A stretch of DNA of 64,000 nucleotides from Adineta ricciae (Eukaryota > Rotifera > Eurotatoria > Adinetida > Adinetidae), in contig CAJNOJ010000178.1 in NCBI GenBank assembly GCA_905250025.1, positions 124,001 through 188,000 on the forward strand, in the 5' to 3' direction. Position 1 is the stretch's first letter. Each line of letters starts with the position of its first letter. This document shows, piece by piece, positions 11,129 to 22,262 of the stretch. A model generated the notes under the pieces. That model was not told the origin of the DNA, ran no database searches, and saw only the letters and a list, made by a program, of their open reading frames with translations. A program made the translations under genes and the position numbers.

Positions 11129-11750
11129 ACATCATTCAAATCAACTTTATTCTGTTTGATAATATAAAAGAAGGTTCACTATGACAGTGAGGATTAAAAA
11201 TGATTAAAATATTTCTTCATTTGCAGCGGATACCTCCACTAGTTGTTCTATAAAACGAGAGTAATCAGTTCTCTAAACAGTGACTTCAAAATCATAGCCT
11301 CCAGTGTGACGTGTAACGCGTTTAAACAGAAGAGAAATGAATTTAATGTATTTGTTGCAGTTTCTGACAAATTAATCGATAGATTCTACATAACATCTAT
11401 TCCGATTAAAATATTTTCCTAAATTTCATTCAATAGAAAACAATCTTTTATCATATTACACTCACATTCAAAGATATATTTAACATATAAAACAACAGTT
11501 AGTATTGATAATTAGAATATGATAAAATGTCTCGAAGGATGTGCTTTTTAATTGAGTAACATTTTATTAATTTTTGATATTTCTCTTACGAAATAATGTA
11601 TTGAAAATAGTTTGATTTCAAGAGAAAGAGAGGTGACATTAATTTTCTGTTTATTTACAAAAAATAAAAAAAGACTTTTGAACAATTTTCTTTTTTTTCT
11701 TATCAAAGTATAATCTAAAAGTTCATCTCTTTTGATTTATTGACATAATT
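11129..11750. other. Intergenic, no gene seen
   Basis: Very AT-rich spacer between the NAAA start and the second GPCR relic. No supported feature. Confidence 0.5.
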
Positions 11751-12699
11751 TTGAAAACTAATATGGATTATATTTCATCATATTATAATTCACGATCTCA
11801 ATTTTCTCGTTATATCGCCAATTGCATTTATTTCTTAAGTTTCATTAATAAACTTTTCGCAATTATTCTTCTTGTTTCAAAAACATTTCGACAAAATTCC
11901 TATGCATTCTGTCTTCTTTCTATATTATCATTCAATTTTACTCGATTAATAATAAGTACAACATTAGTTATTATTCCGATGTCATTTACGATCAATTGAA
12001 CTTCTTTTATTGTCAAATTCGAAGTTTTGTTGGTTTATCATGTTCTATTAATGAAATTACACTTTTATATTTACCTATAATTGATCAAAATTTGGCAATT
12101 TGTATTCGTTCACAATGGTTAAACATTAAAGTTGCTCATCGTCTTACAATTTTTGTTTGAATTATTTGAATTTGTCATAATATATTGTATGTGACATATT
12201 TTCGACAATTATCACATTTATGAATATCTTTTTTGCGTTAACCGGTCCTTTTCCTTTCGTTGTAGTGATATTTGGATTGACGACTTATCGAAATACGCGA
12301 ATATTAACAATTCGAACAAATCCATTGATTCACCATGAATTGGATAAACAATTAATAGCAATGAATCTTGTTGAAATTTGTGTTTATGTTTTTACACAAG
12401 TGTCTTATTTAGTTACAAATCGAGATCCAATTTTCGTTGCTCAATAGAATTTAATCAATACTTTAACACTTATGTTGAATATTTGAACTGATGGAGTGAG
12501 ATATTTTGTTTTTATCTTTTTAGAATTTATTTTCTACATATATGTGTAATATCAAAACGTTTTTGTCGTCAAATGAAATATGTTTTATATGAATCGAAGT
12601 CAATAGAATTGAATTAATCCTGATGAAACTGTAACGGAATATGAAGATTTTTATTGAAATGATATTTCATTTCAAGAATCTAAGAGTCAAAGTGTAGAA
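11751..12699 (+). pseudogene. Second decayed rhodopsin-like GPCR
   Basis: TM1-TM2 are open (YFLSFINKLFAIILLVSKTF, then the Asn-Ser-Tyr turn). After that the receptor continues in other frames: a TM3 region (FYCQIRSFVGLSCSINEITL), a TM4 region in which two TGA codons replace likely Trp (V-stop-II-stop-IC), TM5 (FFALTGPFPFVVVIFG), TM6 with a stretch from ELDKQLIAMNLVEICVYVF, and a TM7/tail ending CRQMKYVLYES. I count at least three frame changes plus TGA and TAG stops. It is more decayed than the copy at 280-1320, lies on the opposite strand, and is clearly non-functional as a receptor. Confidence 0.75.
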
Positions 12700-13081
12700 T
12701 AGCTGAATGATTGAAATAGATGGAAAGTTAAAAATTCGAATACTGGAATTATAAGTTTTCTGTTTCTATAGAGTTGATGATTTCCACTATTTTTCTCTCT
12801 CTCACACACAAAAATAGAACCCGTTTCTTCTCAACATCTGAAGGTACAGTCTGCGCAAATAGAAAATTTCACACTGTACAATAGTGATCATAGATAGATT
12901 GATGGATTTTCTGTTGAATGAACAAAATGATGTAATGAAATAAAACATGGTTAAATTCAATTTAGACACGAGTGAAGTATGACAGAGATTAAAAACAAGC
13001 ATATTGATGAAATGTATATGTCAAATAGAAACACGAGAGAAAACAAATAAAATATTGTTTAGTGCTAAATAATTAAGATGG
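12700..13081. other. Intergenic, no gene seen
   Basis: AT-rich spacer; a short minus-strand frame here has no recognisable motif. Confidence 0.5.
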
Positions 13082-14380
13082 TTAGTTTAAAGAACATGAA
13101 ATACAGTAATGATTCGGAGCAGAGATATTGCCAATACCAGTGCAACAACCACCGAAACCAGTACAACCATAACTGGACTCACAATCAAAATTCACAGTGC
13201 TATAAGTATTACGATGAATAGTATAAATACCACCGGGACAAAATGTAGACGTAGAATAACAAGTACCGTTACTTCCAACACTACCAGTAGGGGTACCGAA
13301 TGCACCAGGAGGGATAGTTTCACAAAATCGACCACAGGTGGTAGAGGCACTACTACTATATGTTCCACTACTAGAACATGTATTTGCACAGGTGGCTAAA
13401 TAATAAAATGAGAAGATGTACAATGTGATAATGTGTTTCGATATATACCTAATGAAAATCATATTAAGAATTTTGACTCTTTTCACTTAAAATAAAATAA
13501 TGAATTTCCTGATTGTAGTTACAATATAAATGGATCATCAACAAACTCATATCACTTCAAAAATAGATGCATAGAGATTTACATAGTGATGCAGAGTTAG
13601 GAAAGAGTAAGAATAGAGGGAATAAAATCTAAGAAATAGTTGAAAACTAAATTCATTCTTGAACTTGTAGGAAATTAAAGTTATACTAATGTATTTTCCA
13701 TTTATACTATGAATCAAATCAGGCAGATAATCGTAATTTGAATGTAAGTTTTAGAATAAAGAAGCAGTTTAGTATTAGTTGAGAAATAAGACTATTGCGA
13801 AATGAGCTGAGTTTAAGAAAACGAAAGAACTTTTTTGTGGAAGAGTTTAATTTACTTACGAGCTGCGGTAGTTGTTGTAGTAGTAGTAGCAGTTGTTGTT
13901 GTCGTAGCTGAAATAAAATTATTCTTCAATATGATTTTATCATGCAATGAAAATTCCATCTCTCTAAAATTCTATTTTTCACTCTCAAAAACAAGATTTT
14001 CTCATAATAATTCATTAGTATAAATCTGAAATGGTTCGAATGAATGTTTTCAATTTCTACTTACGAGCAAATAATCGTCTATTATCAATTGCAGTCATTG
14101 TAATAAAACCTATTTGTGGTATCATATTTCCATATTGTTCAATAATATCAACAAATAGTTCACATCGATTATTTGATGAATTGAAAGTAACTGTACGACA
14201 TTCTGTATTTGTTAAACAAGCAGTTTCACATCTGATTAAATTTGATACATAAACGATAGTTGAAGATGAACATCCGGGATTATTACATTGATATTGAATA
14301 TTATTTATTTTAAATAATTTCAATGTGCGAATATTTTGAGCATTTGATATAACAATAAAAAACAATAAGTAAGTCCACAT
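13082..14380 (-). CDS. Secreted PAN/Apple-like protein with Thr-rich linker and Cys-rich tail
   Basis: Three exons join in phase. Exon 1 (14065-14380) encodes a signal peptide (MWTYLLFFIVISNAQ) and a PAN/Apple-like module with the pattern C..C...C...C...CR.VTFNSSNNRCELF. Exon 2 (13860-13907) is a 48-nt exon encoding almost only Thr and Ala (ATTTTTTTAA), a mucin-like spacer suited to O-glycosylation. Exon 3 (13082-13395) encodes about 100 residues rich in Cys, Gly, Ser and Thr, ending CISCSLN and a TAA stop. The introns are about 157 and 464 bp, long for this window. It is probably a secreted adhesive or defence protein. I do not recognise the C-terminal domain. Confidence 0.65.
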
Positions 14381-16069
14381 GTGAAAGTTGAAGTTAGAAA
14401 TGAATGAAGTAAAAACATGTTATGTCTATATGTTTCGCTTCACATATGTGTATCTTTTTACTCTATTCAAAGGGATTGAAATTAGTTTTCTTTTTTCTTC
14501 TTCTTCTTTTCAGATATTAATGAAATTCTTTGCAACAACTGTAATACACTAAATGTGCATTACATATTCACTTCTAATCTCTTTCTTTTTTCGTTAACTA
14601 TCTCTATACTTTATTCTTATGATCTCAAATAATATTCATTGAGAAACGATATATAATAACTTGAGAATCGCGTTATATTAAAATGTCATGTATCACTCTA
14701 CTAAATTCAAAATATCATCGCTATACATATGGATAGAAAAAGTAAATGTCACAATGACCAAATTCAAAACACATTTTCTAACGAGATTTTTTGATTATGT
14801 TCAAAGGCTTAGACCAAACGTTTCTGTTATAATTAAAATATGTTTTTGGTTGTTTTATATTTAAATACATTTCTTCTTTGTTCAATAAAAGTATTGACAC
14901 ATGTTATAAACAATAGAAGTTCAAATAGATTTAAAATATGGAAATAATCAGTGCGACATTACTCATTTCTTTTGAAATATCTTCTATATTATTCATATAA
15001 AATTCTTCATCTACAATTTATAAAAATTCGAATAAGAAAAGAACGAATTTTTCGAAATTTTTTCGCTGCATCTCTTTACTTCGAGCATATCTTCACATGA
15101 AATAACATTTTCCTAAGAACAAACTACATATTTCATTATATTATAATCGAATTATTCTTCTGAATCTGCTAATGTGATAGAAAACGAATTTTTTGTAATA
15201 AAACATGATTAAAATAGTTTGAATATTTTTGTTCGTAATAGAAATTTGAATAACAAAACAGTAAAATCTGATTTGATTGATGATCTCATTCCAATGTATA
15301 ATGTTTTATTTCTTTTAAATTGTTTTATCATTCCATTTTGAAATTTTGCTCAATTTCACTTTGTCATTGTATTTATTTTTTACCCAAAAGGATCTTCGAT
15401 ATAAATAAAATCATGTACTTTTATTTATTTATTTTGCTCAAACTATTCAAATTTCTTTTCATTATCATAACATTTGTTTACCATTCGCTGGAATTGATTT
15501 TTGTATAAGAAATACAAAATTTAATCTTTGTATTAACACATATTTAATTAATAGTTTATATATTCACTCATTACTTTTTTCTAATTCAATTTAAAATAGA
15601 TGTATTATCTACTCACAGTTAAAATCAATGTTCGTCTGAATAAACTTATAATTCCTTTATCGAAAGAGAATTTTTTGTTACTAAGAATAGATGTAGTAAA
15701 TCTATTCAAATATTTTCAATCATACCGATACATTTTTATTACATATAAGATACGAAATATCGGATAAAAGTATATAGTATTCATTTACCCATCCTCACCC
15801 ACACCCTCAAGATCTAAAAACGCCAACCAGACACGAAAATCATTCAAGGCAATTTGTTTTTATTCTATTCGATAATGGATGTATAAGAATAAATGGCGAT
15901 GTTTAAAACTGAAATAATTTGTCCAATAGTGACAAAGAATATTTAAGGTGACCATGGAAACTCAAGTATGAAAAAATGAAAACTAAAATTTCCTGTTAGT
16001 GCCGATCAAAAAAATATAAAAAAGGTCGTCAAGTTTGTTTTATTTCAAGGTATTCTATACTCTCTGACA
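14381..16069. other. Gene-poor AT-rich spacer
   Basis: 1.7 kb upstream of the PAN gene and of the small disordered-protein gene. A 62-residue plus-strand frame near 15320 is Phe/Ile-rich and looks like chance in AT-rich DNA. Confidence 0.5.
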
Positions 16070-16077
16070 TATATAAA
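16070..16077 (+). promoter_or_regulatory. TATA box candidate
   Basis: TATATAAA about 72 bases before the ATG at 16149, in the position expected for a gene with a short 5' leader. Inferred from position and sequence only. Confidence 0.45.
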
Positions 16078-16148
16078 CACACGAGCAAGAGTGACAGACA
16101 TTTTCATTGCTGTAAACTTTAAGCAGACGCAAGACTTTCTCCTTCGTC

Positions 16149-16349
16149 ATGTCAGCGACCGCTGCGAAAACTGATTCTGGACTGAGTGGACAACCAAGTG
16201 ATGATATTGATAAACAAAGAGGACCATCCGAAGGTAGTAATGCCGAATCACCAGGTGGAACACTTGGTACTGCAACAACCGTTATTGAGAACAATCAACA
16301 CAAGGCATCGAATGATCAAAAACCAACGGACGGCAATCCACCAAAATAA
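16149..16349 (+). CDS. Small hydrophilic disordered protein, 66 aa
   Basis: The protein (MSATAAKTDSGLSGQPSDDIDK...) has almost no hydrophobic residues. It is rich in Gly, Ser, Asn, Asp, Lys, Thr and Pro, with no Cys or Trp. Its base composition is less AT-biased than the flanks, and a TATA box candidate sits upstream, so I take it as a real gene. The composition resembles hydrophilin or LEA-like proteins that accumulate under water stress, which would suit a desiccation-tolerant animal. No named family motif is visible, so the role is inference. Confidence 0.55.
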   Translation: MSATAAKTDSGLSGQPSDDIDKQRGPSEGSNAESPGGTLGTATTVIENNQHKASNDQKPTDGNPPK

Positions 16350-16687
16350 ATTTTTTGTTTGTTTGTGTGTTTAATTAGTTCGACAAGAAAAGAATCTGTA
16401 GTTAGTGAACACAAAAATTTCTTCGAATGTAAAATAAAAAAAAAAGCACTGCACGAAACTCCCGTTCTGTGCTGCCATCTATTGACGACATGTGTGATTG
16501 TTATGCTATTCGACAAATCTAATCATTCTTTCATTGAAATGAAACTTTTTGTTTCCAAAAGGAGAAAGTTTGTTCGGAAAAAGTTTCGAAAATAAGTTCA
16601 ACAATTGAACATAGTTCGATTTTAATTGAAGATGAAAATGATGAATGAAATATTCTTCTTATTTTGTTTTGAATTGATTCATAGATA
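16350..16687. other. Spacer between the small protein gene and ARID2
   Basis: About 340 bp with 3' UTR-like AT-rich sequence. Short frames on both strands look like chance. Confidence 0.4.
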
Positions 16688-19600
16688 ATGACTACATATG
16701 CACCAATTCAACCTCGTCCTATTATAAGTAAACCAGTCACAATAAATCATATTCAATATTCTGCATCATCACACTATCCTGTTCAAACTGGCATCGTACC
16801 GAACAACAACGGTTATCCACCACATTCAGATGTTAATCCATCAATACAAACTCCTTCAGTCTATGCCGCACCATTATCTCCTTCCGAAGAATTTCTCAAA
16901 CGTCTTCGTGATTTTCATCGAGGTCGTCAGTAAGTTTTCTTCTCAATAAACAAAAACCGAACGACTTCCGTTTTCTTTGCCTAGAACGGCTTTTCGTACT
17001 TTACCAACCATTGCTGGTCAAGTTGTTGATTTATATGTATTGTTCAATACAGTTATGAGTCATGGCGGATGGGAAAAGGTCCATGAAAGACAATTGTGGT
17101 CTACAGTTGCGAGCCATTTTTCTATTGATGATACATGTCTCAATGGTACACAAGCATTGAAGAATATTTATATTCGGTAAGAAAACGAAGATCAGATCGA
17201 TTTGTACATTTCTCCGATTTTCTAGATATTTGTATGCTTATGAAAAAGTATCAAATGGAGAAAATATTGATGCGTTCGATGGAGAGAATGATGACGCAAA
17301 ACGAAGAACATACGCACAATTGCAACGAGTGCCTCAATCATATAATTATGCGCAACATGCAGTTCCAGGTATGATTATCATCCAGGTTTAGAACAATTTG
17401 CACTCGTTTCTTTCGTTTTCAGAAGGTTTGCGTGCTCAACATGGTTTGTTTACTGATTTTGTTCCTCGAACAGAATTTGAAAAACTGGAATTAGCATTAT
17501 TATGTGGTTTTCCCAATGAAATCACATTTACATTGAATACTCTACTCCTCCTATCATCTTCGCCTGTCCATTCAAAGTCATTTCATTTATACAAATGTCC
17601 ACGATTACTAAATCTACTTTATCGACATGTGGGATTATTCTCCTCAGCAGAAGCTATACCATCTGATCATCAACTCAAGTCTTTATACGAAAATCTATGG
17701 TCAAAACATGCTGATTATCATATGGATTCATTTTGGATCGAATCGTGTTCGCCTTCACTAGTCAAATTATTCTTCAATATTGATACAGAAGATCATTCAA
17801 ATCTTCCCTATAAAAATTTCAATTCGAATTTCAATTTGAATCAACAAGAACAAGAATTTCGCGTTGAACAAATCTTGATGATCATACGAAATCTTTCATT
17901 TGATCGTGTCAATGCACTTTTCTTACTTGAAACTTTACGATCATCATCATCATTGACATATCGACTTTTATTATTAATGTCATCATGTCAAAAACATGTC
18001 GAATTACAAAAATATGCTCTAGATATTTGGTCAAATTTAGCTTTATATATGCATTTACGTATGATAAGTAATGATGAAGGTTATCTTCTTCGACAATTAT
18101 TAATTTCATTATTGAATGGAAATGAAGATGAAAATCATCAACAAGATCGGCTAGAAATCATTCGTGCTTTAGAAATTCTTTCTAATTTAGCACAAGCTGG
18201 AAATGACAATGGCATGTATTTGATCGATTATGTGAATATTATTGTTAAACATCTCCTACATATACCTGATATACTTGTTTTGGTTCATACATTAGAATGT
18301 TTATATCAACTATCAGAATTAGGTATGTTTTAATCGATGAAATGTCTAAGAATGTTACTGTTGTATGTTCTAGGAGAACAATTATGTGATGCAATACTCA
18401 ATGTTGAATCTTCCTCATCAACTTTATCAACTTTGATTGATTTATTAACAATTGAAGCACGAAGTTTCTCTTCTCAAACGATAAAAACTATTAAAATAGT
18501 TGAAATGTCATCTGGTCCTGTTCTTCTTCCATCATATCATCAACCACCAAAAGCACCTCAATCAGTTGTACTTATTCCAACGAATCAACCAACTATGCAA
18601 TATCCAACATATACAATGGAAAACTTCGAAATGAATAAAACAAATCCAAGATTTATTATTCAAACACAACCATCATCACAGCAACATTCCAAACCTTTGA
18701 TAATCACGGATGTTCTTCCATCAGGAAGTGTTTTAACTGTGACATCCACACCCACAAATAATATTTCTACTGTAAACGACAAAAAACGAAAACTTGATGG
18801 TAAAAATTGTGATAAAGTCTGGTTTTCTTTTTCATACATTCCTTTATTTCAGCTAATTCTGATTCACTTGTTTCACTGCTTACTGAATCATCGAAACGTC
18901 CTACTAGTATACCTTCAATTTCGTTGAAAATACCGGTTACATCATCAACACATGATGAAATAAATCCAATTCAATCAGCAATCAACGAAGCTCTTGATCA
19001 TTGTTCATCATTGGATAATGACGTTCGCGCATGTGTCAATGATCTGTGTCAACGTGTTTCACTTATTCTCGATCAGTCTCTATCATCGCCAGTATTTAAA
19101 CGAAAAATTCAAACTCAACCAACGAAAGAAATTTCTTCTACTGAAGAACAAACACAACCGAGAGCAATGACGACAAATTCAGTGGAAAAGAAAGAAGATT
19201 TGTCGTATGATTATATCTGTGAATGGGATAATTGTCGAGCGTAAGAGAAGATCTATTCAAATAGAAAATCAAAATCGATTGAAATCATTTCAGAGCTTTT
19301 CCAACGGCACGATCGGTTTTACATCATATTTGTTCATCTCATATCAAATATTTGACTGATTATGTTTGCCTATGGAATGGATGCGATCGATTAAAACGAC
19401 AAAAATGGGCATTAATTAGTCATGTTCATGTAAATTTATTTCTTTAGAAGTAATTTTTTTTTATTCATGATTTTATTTAGGATCGTCATTGTTCTGAAGC
19501 AGCATTTCGGCAGGCAAAATTACGTTCAGCAAATCCTGTACCTCCTGCAACAATAACAATTAATACGAATCGTGTACCAACATCAACAACTAATTCAATG

Positions 19601-19988
19601 AGTTATGCATCAGATGCCGCTTGGTTAGCTATTCGACGTCATATGCAAGTAAATCTATTTGAAGATCAAATTGTAAGTATATTTAATGTTTATTTGATGA
19701 AATCAAATGTGAATTCTTTTTCGTAGAATAAGAGTAAAGAAGGTCCATTAACAAAAAGTATTCGATTGACAGCTGCACTTATCCTGAGAAATCTTGCACG
19801 ACACTCATCTATTGGTAAACAGTAAGTGAATCTTACTTCATAGAAATAATCTGTAATGATAAAAATCGATTTTTCTTTTCTTTTAAAGAAATCTTCGTCA
19901 ATATGAACAACTGTTGGCAAATTTAACATTAGAATCGTTAGAAGCATCACATATATTGAGTTCATGTCTATTTGAACTTTACAACTGA
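16688..19988 (+). CDS. ARID2: ARID2 (BAF200) homologue, PBAF chromatin-remodelling subunit
   Basis: ARID2 is a DNA-binding subunit of the PBAF SWI/SNF complex. The N-terminal ARID domain spans EEFLKRLRDFHRGRQ, VVDLYVLFNTVMSHGGWEKV, ALKNIYIRYLYAYEKV. It is followed by the family sequence PQSYNYAQHAV and LLCGFPNEITFTLN, which identifies ARID2 rather than other ARID proteins. An armadillo-like helical region follows (to about 18500), then a Pro/Gln/Ser-rich linker, and the C-terminal zinc-finger region CEWDNCRAAF...HHICSSH...CLWNGC...HVHDRHC and a helical tail. Nine introns of 49-67 nt keep frame: 16930-16984, 17177-17225, 17369-17422, 18323-18373, 18799-18852, 19241-19293, 19430-19480, 19673-19726, 19822-19888. 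The product is about 937 aa, roughly half the human length, and I see no RFX-type winged helix. Confidence 0.88.
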
Positions 19989-21266
19989 TATGAATCGTTT
20001 TTGGTTGAAATTGATTAATATGTTTATGTTATGTTAATTATGTAAATGTCTTCTACTATTTTTTTGTCTTTTGCTATTTATCCAGAATAAGATTAAAGTA
20101 ACATCTTGAGATATATAATAGTAGATCAATATCTCAATGTTATTCAAGAAAATAACTTACTCAGAAAATTATCTTAATTTTCAATTTGACTTTATTCAAC
20201 TGATCATTCATTCATTTATGCTTTCGAAACTTTCTTCGTAAATAATCTCATTCTTACAAATTCTTCATAATAGTTGTCTTAACGATAATCTCTATTAATT
20301 CAATTTATACATATTTTGTTCTGAAAATCGTCGAAATTTCTACATCGATTAGATATATTCTCGGTATTTTACACGTTGTGTTTGTTGTATGAAATATGTA
20401 ACTTGTAGATATATTCAAACTTCATTTCGGGAAAAAAGAATTCTTTCTTGAAATCAAAAAGACAAAAGGAAAATTGAAATAAATGATAGCAAATCAAATG
20501 TTTCTGTCGTTTGTGAAGGTCGAATTGAGAATATTCAATCAGTGATGAAACAGTGAATGTGAATCGCCGGTTGGACAAGAAAACAAAGCGAGTTTCAATT
20601 CATTTTTCTTTGTCAAAAACGTCCGTAAGCAATTCTTCTACATATTTTGCATGTATATATGTGCCATAAACGACATGAATTCGAGGTATTTTGAAAAAGC
20701 TACATGTTTCAATGGTAATCAATTGAATTTCTTTATCATATGTTAATAAGGATTCTTTGATCTCATGTCGAACATCTTCGAATGTTATGTGGATCAAGTA
20801 TTTCCTATAAAAACAAAATACTTCATGAGAGAATTGTAAAATAACAATATTAAACATACAACTAACATTCTCAAGCGTCTAAATCAATAAGTGATATTTT
20901 TTACGTAGTAATAAAGAATCTTAAGGATATTTTCCATTTGTATTGGTTCATCTCGTAATAAATCTTCGCACGATTCATGTGATAACAGAATAAATCATCT
21001 TCTTTTGGCATGAAATCAATCAGTTTGGTCCATTCCTAAAGAAATTATTTTCTCCTATAAGATTTCAACCTCGATTTTCCTTATAATTGGGTATTGTGTC
21101 CCTATTATCATCCATCTTCTGCATTATGATAATTTCGAATTGTTCTACTCTCACATTTGCCTTCGATTAATCCTTATGTGCACTATTTTTTGATGATATT
21201 ATCATCGAATGATACTTAATAAAAAAGATCATATGAATAAATTTGTCTCTTTGTTCAATCGACATG
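19989..21266. other. Spacer with unrecognised minus-strand frames
   Basis: 1.3 kb between ARID2 and a MITE. A minus-strand frame at 20600-20857 (...IPRIHVVYGTYIHAKYVEELLTDVFDKEK) and a shorter one near 20900-21030 (...CEDLLRDEPIQMENILKILYYYV) look protein-like in composition and could be exons or relics of one gene. I found no clean splice joining them and recognise no family. Confidence 0.3.
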
Positions 21267-21268
21267 TA

Positions 21269-21817
21269 CCAAGTGTTCGAAAGATATTGCGATATTGTTT
21301 TATTTGACATATATGTCGACTGGAGAAAATGATAAAGCTTTTTATTGTTCTTTTTGAAAGATGTACCATGAAAAGGTCTTGTAGAGCTATGTTAAACAAT
21401 AACAAATACGAATATCTGTTGTACTTCGCATTGTCTAAAATCCACATTGACCAATCTTATTTTTATATCGTATTTTAGTTTCTTGAAATGAGAGAATGTG
21501 AATTTTGTTTGTATATGATGTGTTGTCAAAAGCTCTATATCAACTGTATGTCGACACTCGTAAAAAATAAACGAAAGTAACTTCAAGATATTCATATTTA
21601 TCCAATTTCAATGGCAAATCATTATATCGAACAGATACTTTCTACTCCCAACATAAATATTGTTTGAACCAAAGAGTAAAGATTCTTTTATAAAATTTTT
21701 ATACAACTTCTCTTATTCTATCTTTCAAAAATAAAAGAGAATGAAAAAGTTTTCTCATTTTGTCAAGTCAAGATATATGTCAAATAGAAAATATCGCAAT
21801 ATTTATGGAACACTCGG
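21269..21817. mobile_element. Tc1/mariner-type non-autonomous element (MITE), 549 bp
   Basis: Terminal inverted repeats of about 47 bp, near 21269-21315 and 21771-21817. Both begin CC(A/G)AGTGTTC and share ATATTGCGATATT and TATTTGACATATAT, with about five mismatches and one single-base indel. The element is flanked on both sides by TA (21267-21268 and 21818-21819), the target duplication of Tc1/mariner elements. The interior has no intact transposase. A short minus-strand frame includes WILDNAKYNR, vaguely like a DDE motif context, but I give this little weight. Confidence 0.8.
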
Positions 21818-21819
21818 TA

Positions 21820-22262
21820 TATATACATAGATATCAGATTGTAATAATTCCGATTATTTGGTTTTCAGACTACTTTGAATAAATCACTAAAGTTGCACAT
21901 TGTATTCCAAAATCGAATGAAGTTTGATTATCTATTTATTTGAGATCGATATAAACAAGATAATGTTTAGCAGAATCGTGTTTGTCAATCTTAAAATTCA
22001 ATCTGACAATGAAATATGAATACATAACACAAAATACGAAATTAATTTTAGATAGATTCTTTTGTTCAAGAAAGAATATATAGAAGGATTAGATTTCATA
22101 TGAAAGAGATTGGACATGAATAATAGTTGAAATATTTATGTATCAGAACAATTTTTATTCACTAAGAAATAAAAATGCGCTCAATAAACGAAAAATCTTT
22201 CCTTTTAAGAATAACATCAAAATGATTTGATCATATTCGATGAACATTATTAATTTCTCACA
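21820..22262. other. Spacer, no gene seen
   Basis: AT-rich 5' flank of the PPPDE gene. No feature supported. Confidence 0.4.

Noticed and set aside
280-12699. TGA read as Trp (nuclear codon reassignment) to rescue the GPCR relics
   Set aside because: Other genes here end cleanly at TGA (ARID2 at 19986-19988, TRPM at 43868-43870, the Tiki-like gene at 5895-5897), and the second GPCR also has frameshifts and a TAG stop.
20600-21030. Minus-strand two-exon gene
   Set aside because: Two protein-like frames are present but no in-frame GT-AG junction or recognisable family supports joining them.
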